Position numbers and translations under genes: made by a program | Notes under the pieces: generated by a model | Database searches by the model: none | What the model saw: only the letters and a program-made list of their open reading frames with translations | Told to the model about the DNA's origin: nothing | Part shown: piece by piece, positions 8,131 to 13,759 of the stretch | How the letters are laid out: each line of letters opens with the position of its first letter | Numbering within the stretch: the first letter of the stretch is position 1 | NCBI RefSeq assembly: GCF_000003605.2 | Contig: NW_003155241.1 | Location: 363,468 to 377,226 of the forward strand | Direction: 5' to 3' | Length of the DNA stretch: 13,759 bases | Source of the DNA: Saccoglossus kowalevskii | Taxonomy: Eukaryota > Hemichordata > Enteropneusta > Harrimaniidae

Positions 8131-10807
8131 AATTTAAGAAACAAACATTTCTTGCACAAATTTTTGAAATTCTCATTTAATTCACTGCTTTCACAAGTCT
8201 GCATATTTTGTATATTTTAAATATCTTGTTCAGGTGTTTTAATCCTTTAAAACATTCCATTCCACACATAGGAATTCTGACTAATTGTCAAGTATTAGAA
8301 AGTTTGGGGGTTATATTTGAATTAAATAATCTACACAGAAAAAAGTATGAAATAAAACAATTCTACAGAGAAAGTTAAAGAAAAAAAAAATAATCTCACA
8401 CATACTAAAATAGAAAAGCAAAAAAAGTGTACATCTCAAAACTTTGTGAAGGAAAAAAAAAAATTTGCACCGTAGTTCTAACCTCCCCAGAGTTTCTAAT
8501 GGTCAACCCCTAAGCTTTGCAAACCACACATCAATCGATTGCAGTTATCCAGCCTTCAAGTTCAATTTGAAGTGGCTGGCAATCATTCTTTTAAGAGCCT
8601 ATATTCACTCAAAGTGTGTAATTGAATTAAAAATAAATAACTCTTGAATTTGTGATTTTTTGGATGGGATGGGGGTGAGGTGATAATGAAATTTAAGATC
8701 TATTAAAGTAAATTTGATACTACTGTATGGTAACAGCAGGGGCTGGCATTCCACTAACCCACCACAGCGAATTTTTGATTCTACTACCACAAAATACATA
8801 TCTTTAATCACCTGTAAGTATGTCTTTAACAAATCATGGATTACTTAAAAAAAAATAATCAGCATTTAAAAATTATCGCCTACAATAAGTATTCTAGAAA
8901 ATATTGTGATCTTTCTGTCTGTTTGGTAAGTGGTTAAATAAGTTGGCAATTGGGTATAAAGAAGAAAAATTACAACTAACCTATGTGACTAATGCAATTT
9001 CATCTGTATTTTGAAGCCTAGCTACAAATGCTCTTGTAAAGTACTTATTATGTAAGATTCAAACATTGACAGATCTCTGATCATCTCTTCTTCCTTTGTC
9101 CTCCATTAAAAGAATGGAATGATAGACCATGCACTTATCTGTGAGGAGTTCTTATAAGTATAGTGTAAGTTGATTTAGCGTATTTGATACACAATAAGAC
9201 ACCTGTCTACTTTCATTTCTGTTCTACTTTAAAGGTTCATTGTTTCTGCATGCTAAGCAACAGGTTTCAGTTCATTCCCCGGGAGAAGGTTCTCCAGCCT
9301 GCCTACCATATCGTGATGCAAGGTGCATGTGTCTAAGTCTGATACTGAAGCATTGTTTCTGGAGATCTATACTTTAAATCGTATCCATGGTATCAAGTAG
9401 TACTTCAGATGCTCCTTTATGCTAATATGCTCCTCTATGTGAGAAAATGACTATGGTTGCTATTTTTTTTAGTAACTGTGATTTAGTAGATCAGCCAGTT
9501 ACTGGCACCGTGCGATAAGGGGCCTTGAATAATTAAAACACGTGCACAGCAAATGTAATCTCTTCATTGAGGGGCTGGTCAAAGGTGATTTCAATACCCG
9601 TGTACAAAAATCACACTGCGTTGTTTTATATAATTTGTTACATTTATTTTTGCACTTGTAGACTTTTGTTTATGAGGCAAGGGAGGGGGTAAATATTTAC
9701 GATTACATTTGCTGAGCGTAGGTTACAATTATCAACGGCCCCTGACAATTGTTATCGTAATTCTCATCACATCCTCCCGAAATGAATCATTCTTGAGGAG
9801 GGGAAAATAAAGCGTCTTTTGTTTGTATGCAAGCAACATATGAACAACAATGCCTTGTTTTTTTTTGAATGCATACTGATCACAAAGAGGGAGCAATAAC
9901 TTTTGTCAAGCCACTGCTTTCGCTGCAAAACTTGTGATGAATTGACGGAGCATCAACAAGTTAGCAATTTGTCATCCATCCAAGTGAAACTCATCTACAC
10001 ATGCATGGTCTGCCTTTGTTTCTTTTTATCGACTGAAAACTTTATGTAATATTCGCGTAAAATTTCAAACACAGTGTCGCTCAGAATCAAACATGATTCG
10101 CAATTAGTTTTATTATACGATTCAAAGATATTTCCTGCTAATAAAATCATTCTGACGCCAAATAACTCAATGAAATGAACATCTCATTGCATCCAGTACC
10201 TGGATTTTTTTTTTACATGCCTGCCATTTCAATATCTGAAGGCATTTCACAATGGGGCGAGCACACACGTCAGTAAAGTTTGAATTGAAGCGAACAAAAA
10301 ATTCACCAGACAAAGCTTCTTATGAGCCATAATCAATTGTACCAGGCTACAAAAGGCCCGGAGTCGTAGATACAAGCACAAAGGTGAGGAAAGGTTGACC
10401 TAATTATTGTTATTTCAAAAGCCGGATAAACTAACCACGTCATCAGATAGTGTATAATAGTGAGTTGTTATTACTCAAATTGACAATTCTGTATATTAAT
10501 ACATTTATTGTTCTTAGTACTCACTACCATGAAAGGAGTGCGGCCGGAATGTGTTGAATGAGTAGACTGAATACTCATCACAGTATAATCAATATATCGA
10601 TTTAAATCACAGATGACATTATACATTGGTAAACAATTTTAATAGTAGTTGTTTGAAATCTAAAAATAATTTGTCGCCATTTAAATATCTTTAAGCGATA
10701 AATGAATTTTAAAAATCTTGCTGAATACTTTTATATTAATTAACACTTAACGGGATACAATGAATCCAGTGGAGTAATAATGCAATCTATTGATGAGAAT
10801 AAAACTG

Positions 10808-10876
10808 ACCAATCAGTGATGTGTAATTATGATGTCATAATCCCAATGCATTATGGGAAATGGATTAACCAATCAA
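10808..10876. promoter_or_regulatory. Promoter-type motif cluster inside intron 1
   Basis: Two exact NF-Y-type boxes (ACCAATCA at 10808-10815 and at 10868-10875) stand 60 bp apart in the same orientation. Between them lie TGATGTCAT (10830-10838, CRE/AP-1-like) and a palindrome TCCCAATGCATTATGGGA (10841-10858). Its right half with flank (GCATTATGGGAAATG) resembles the ZNF143 site GCATGCTGGGAATTG. Such combinations are common in core promoters. An alternative BICC1 promoter, an enhancer or a hidden non-coding transcript are possible. Function is inference. Confidence 0.4.
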
Positions 10877-11191
10877 ATGATGCTTGGATCACTATAGTTT
10901 AACCCTGTTGGTCATAAACCGGCCACATACAAAACAAAAACAATATCTAAATGATTTTAAATGCTTTTGGCCTTGTGTTAAAAAAAATAGTGAAGTTCTC
11001 ACTTGTAGCTTGTTTATTTTCTTTTTTTTCTTTCTTGTCTGGCTACCTCAGATGCAGTGTCATAGAACAACATGCTAAAGTATTTCTTTTTAAGTATGTT
11101 CAGTGTCTGTATAATTCAAGACTTTGTTGCCAGGAAAAAAAATTCTCTGTTTCTCGTTTCATGGAAATTTTTTAAATGAGGCGGCGAGGCG

Positions 11192-11209
11192 TTTTTTTTT
11201 TTTTTTTTT
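11192..11209. repeat. T18 homopolymer
   Basis: Eighteen T directly follow a GC-rich GGCGGCGAGGCG. On the minus strand this would read as a poly(A) run, but no AATAAA at the proper distance or target duplication was found. Confidence 0.6.
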
Positions 11210-12008
11210 GAATACTGAGCTAAAATGGGGGAAATTTGAGACAAGTGCAAGTACGAGGCGCATAGTTCAAAATGATGCACACAGAAACAAGAAACATGAG
11301 GTATTTTTTTTCTCAGCCTAATGTAGGTACTGTGTCAAGAATTTCTAGTGCTTTGAACTAAGATGCTCTCTCTACTTAGATGCCCTGGTGTTACGCAGTA
11401 ATAACCAGGAATTTAGTGTAATTTATTGTAGCATTAGCTGTATCATTTAAAAGAGGAAGTGTACTAAAATACTATTGACTGACTACTATTTACTGAATTT
11501 GTCCCTTCTGCTTGTTTATGAACAAGATGTTGATCAGTATTTACAATTATTGATTATAAATTATGATAAATATCATATAGTGCTTTTTGGGTCACAATCT
11601 ATGCTGAATTTTAGAGAAAATCACAGAAAAATGGTTGCAATAACATTTTGGCGGGAAAACATCTTGATGTGAGGTAGTTGCAAATAGCAATTAGAAATCA
11701 ACACCGTAATTGGATGGTTAGTTCACACACCATGTGGTTTTAGTTTCAAACGAAACTACAATGCTTTTCACATAGCGACAGGTGAATCAACTTTGTTCTG
11801 ATTCAAATACTTGTAAGAGCAAGTTAGTATCCATACACTGGGTTAAAGAGACTTATATTACAAATTATTCTAAATCCGCGTTGTTTTTGTTTTATCTGAG
11901 GGATAATTCCTGATGCGGCGCCCAGAAATTAAATCATTAAAAAATAGAATATTCACTGTCAATTACTATCTAATCACTGTCTATATTGAATCAAGTATTT
12001 TGAGTATC

Positions 12009-12090
12009 AAATTACTGGCCACCAAAAGGTAGAGGATATTGAATCAGGTTCGTCATCCAGAGGTCCAGAGTTCAAACCCGACATGGGGTT
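12009..12090 (+). mobile_element. tRNA-derived SINE head (degenerate)
   Basis: The segment reads like a tRNA with RNA polymerase III boxes. A degenerate A box starts at TGGCC (12016) and continues to AGGTAGAGG. An anticodon-arm-like region leads to ATCCAGAGGTCC. The B box is AGTTCAAACCC (12069-12079), one base off the GGTTCRANNCC consensus. The text between TCATCCAGAGGTC and the B box is typical of tRNA-related SINEs. The acceptor and D stems do not pair well and there is no terminator right after, so a working tRNA gene is unlikely. The SINE body and 3' end beyond 12090 could not be delimited. Confidence 0.5.
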
Positions 12091-12547
12091 TAACACCATT
12101 TAGTTACCTGAGGTATGTAACTTCAATAGAATCTTGAAAAATGTTCACGTATGTGTGGTCGACTGGGCCAGGTGATGCCAGAACAGAATGTGAGGATGGT
12201 CATAGTCTTAGGTTTAACCCTATACTTACATGTTGTGGAATAGTGCACATACATTTAAAAAATATATCAGATGCACCAGTGACATTTACTGGCTAGAACA
12301 CAAATATTTCTAAAACATTATCTCCAATCTACTTTTTGACAAATTTATTTAGAAGCTGTCAGCAAATTTAATGTCGTTTTAATGAAAATTTTTTTAGAAA
12401 TACCATTGTGATCTTGGAAACTGATATTAAATTTGAAATGTTTGCAATCATATGTTATTCAATACACTGTCTACTTATATTATACACTGACATTCTTCAG
12501 TCCCAGTTATTAAATATTTACACCGACAATTGTTAGAGTAGTCAGTA

Positions 12548-12561
12548 GGTTGGTGTGGTGG
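12548..12561 (+). other. Two-tetrad G-quadruplex motif
   Basis: GGTTGGTGTGGTGG has four GG runs with loops TT, TGT and T. It differs from the thrombin-binding aptamer fold (GGTTGGTGTGGTTGG) only by a one-base shorter last loop. More GG/GGG runs follow to 12575, giving alternatives. Folding in vivo is untested. Confidence 0.45.
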
Positions 12562-12859
12562 TGCTGGGCTGGTGGTTAACGTTATTGTAATTTAAAGTAT
12601 TCTTTCGTTGATCTGGAAGATAATTTTTTGATAGATAGACAGTCTTTCAACAGTTTCAAATACAGTCTGGTTGACATGCCTTCCCCCACACTTGTTATCA
12701 GTGCAAACGGTATTATAGAGTCTCTTTATAAAAACAAATATGTTAAAATTGACATAAATGTTATATACAGTGTTGAGATGTCGGCGCACAAGTGTTGTTA
12801 ATGGCAAGTTGCGTTCTCTTCATAGCTATGTAATCTTGGTATGCTCATCCCCCTATTAT

Positions 12860-13158
12860 TGCAGTACTGTCAATAGGCTTGCATACTGTTGTCTTTTTGT
12901 TGCCATGGGAACAGCATTACAGCACTGACGAATTGGCACCTGATAACACTATGTACAATTTTTGGCATTGAGTCATGATTTGTGTTATTTATTAATTTTA
13001 TTGCTCTTTTATATTGACAATAAAAAGCTGTTATCGTGGTGAAATAGCTCAAAAAGTTACTATTTTGTATAAACATTGAACACCAACATCACCTTTCAAT
13101 GAAATAAATCTGTATAATTTTTAACAATCACATATTTAAAAAAAAAAAAAAGCAGTAA
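12860..13158 (+). mobile_element. Possible poly(A)-tailed retro-insertion
   Basis: A15 at 13138-13152 is preceded by AATAAA (13103-13108), the spacing expected of a polyadenylated transcript copied into DNA. The hexamer GCAGTA occurs just after the tail (13153-13158) and again near 12860, which would bound an insert of about 290 bp. Six bases is short for a target duplication and no SINE promoter or parent gene is recognised. Confidence 0.22.
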
Positions 13159-13624
13159 CCATTTGTAAATGATGCCAACGTGGTTCAGGGTATTATAAAA
13201 ATACTTAAAAAGTACAAAATGTTGGCTCCTACATTTAGTTGGGAAAAATTAGATCTTTCTGACAGTTACATTTTTAGTGGTGATAACAAATGTTCTGCCC
13301 CAAATTTGTTTAAATAACTATATATATGTTTTGTTAGTTTTAAATTGAGCCATCACCTCATTTGTCGACAACCTGTTGAGTTTAACTGGATCATTGTTGG
13401 GTATGTTTATTTACACAAAGCAGCTCATACTGAATAATACTCTGAACTGATTTATGTAAACAACAGACTTCATTTGGAATGAAAATAAATACTCATTGTT
13501 GTCTTGATCCATGTACTTGAAATTGACTGCAGCCTGCTACCTACATTGTATTTGTTGTCATTGGCGATGTGAACAGACAGGAAATGGTTCAGCCATGAAT
13601 TTAGATTATAGGAGACTAGACTAA

Positions 13625-13759
13625 GAATAGAATAGAATAGAATAGAATAGAATAGAATAGAATAGAATAGAATAGAATAGAATAGAATAGAATAGAATAG
13701 AATAGAATAGAATAGAATAGAATAGAATAGAATAGAATAGAATAGAATAGAATAGAATA
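13625..13759. repeat. (GAATA)27 microsatellite, runs off window end
   Basis: There are 27 perfect tandem copies of GAATA (135 bp) with no interruption, so the array is young or actively homogenised. The bases just before it read GACTAGACTAA, suggesting the array grew from a GACTA-like seed. True length is unknown because the window ends inside it. Confidence 0.98.

Larger units (their letters stand above)
3477..13759 (+). other. BICC1: BICC1 intron 1 (5' part, at least 10.28 kb)
   Basis: From the donor to the window end I found no sequence encoding the next part of the protein (the first KH domain with its GxxG loop). The simplest reading is one long first intron that continues past the window. 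A long first intron is common for this gene in vertebrates. Open frames inside are short and match no family I know. Recognisable repeats and sites are listed separately. The stretches in between (3775-5871, 5901-6120, 6578-7961, 8131-10807, 10877-12008, 12091-13102 and 13153-13624) show nothing else I can name. Positions 8330-8466 are markedly A-rich on this strand. Confidence 0.6.

Noticed and set aside
9288-9304. Heat-shock element (AGAAGGTTCT)
   Set aside because: A single inverted GAA/TTC pair; functional sites normally need three or more units.
10461-10578. Cluster of TGAGT/ACTCA hairpins as a regulatory array
   Set aside because: Stems are only 5-7 bp (best is ATGAGTA/TACTCAT at 10558-10578) and spacing is irregular, so chance is adequate.
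11741-11758. TAGTTTC-AAAC-GAAACTA hairpin or interferon-type site
   Set aside because: A 7-bp stem with no supporting context, and interferon-response logic cannot be assumed for an invertebrate.
12016-12085. A working tRNA gene
   Set aside because: The B box is one base off, the A box is degraded, the stems do not pair convincingly and no T-run terminator follows. A SINE remnant explains it better.
1-13759. CRISPR array, operon or phage-type system
   Set aside because: No spaced direct repeats, no long open frames and no bacterial signals. The sequence is animal nuclear DNA.

Overview
The window is nuclear DNA from an animal. It is AT-rich, has very low coding density, carries dispersed non-autonomous transposons and ends in a pentanucleotide microsatellite. 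No bacterial-style gene or operon is present. One coding exon can be defended: positions 3284-3476 on the + strand encode the first 64 residues of a Bicaudal-C (BICC1) orthologue. This RNA-binding KH/SAM protein controls translation and mRNA stability in oocytes, ciliated epithelia and kidney-type tubules. The exon carries the family's invariant pre-KH block (RFRVDRKKLEGMLQ, close to vertebrate RFRVDRKKLEAMLQ) and ends at a splice donor in the phase expected for this gene. The peptide and repeat types suit a marine invertebrate (deuterostome or lophotrochozoan), but I cannot name the species.

Layout. Positions 1-3000 are upstream flank. They hold a dispersed repeat copy (51-319), a GC-richer stretch that looks like transposon debris (about 620-1215), and a 169-bp hAT-like MITE with a 5-bp target duplication (1780-1948). 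Positions 2787-3283 are the likely promoter and 5' leader of BICC1: a full CRE palindrome, a TATA-like box, a good candidate 3' splice site and several short uORFs, including a minimal AUG-UAA. Positions 3284-3476 are the first coding exon.

From 3477 to the end is most simply BICC1 intron 1 (more than 10 kb); no second BICC1 exon was found. The intron holds two inverted repeats just after the exon and a poison-microexon candidate (5872-5894). It also holds a Kolobok/T2-like MITE at a TTAA site (6121-6346), directly followed by a second copy of the 51-319 repeat. Further along are a possible LINE 3' tail on the minus strand (7962-8130), a compact NF-Y/CRE/ZNF143-like promoter-type cluster (10808-10876), a tRNA-derived SINE head (about 12009-12090), a G-quadruplex motif close to the thrombin-aptamer sequence (12548-12561), a poly(A)-tailed candidate retro-insertion (ending 13152), and a perfect (GAATA)27 array running off the window end (13625-13759).

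No new multi-gene system was found. The most useful leads are the BICC1 leader uORFs, the transposon/repeat junction at 6343, the poison-exon candidate and the intronic promoter-like cluster.
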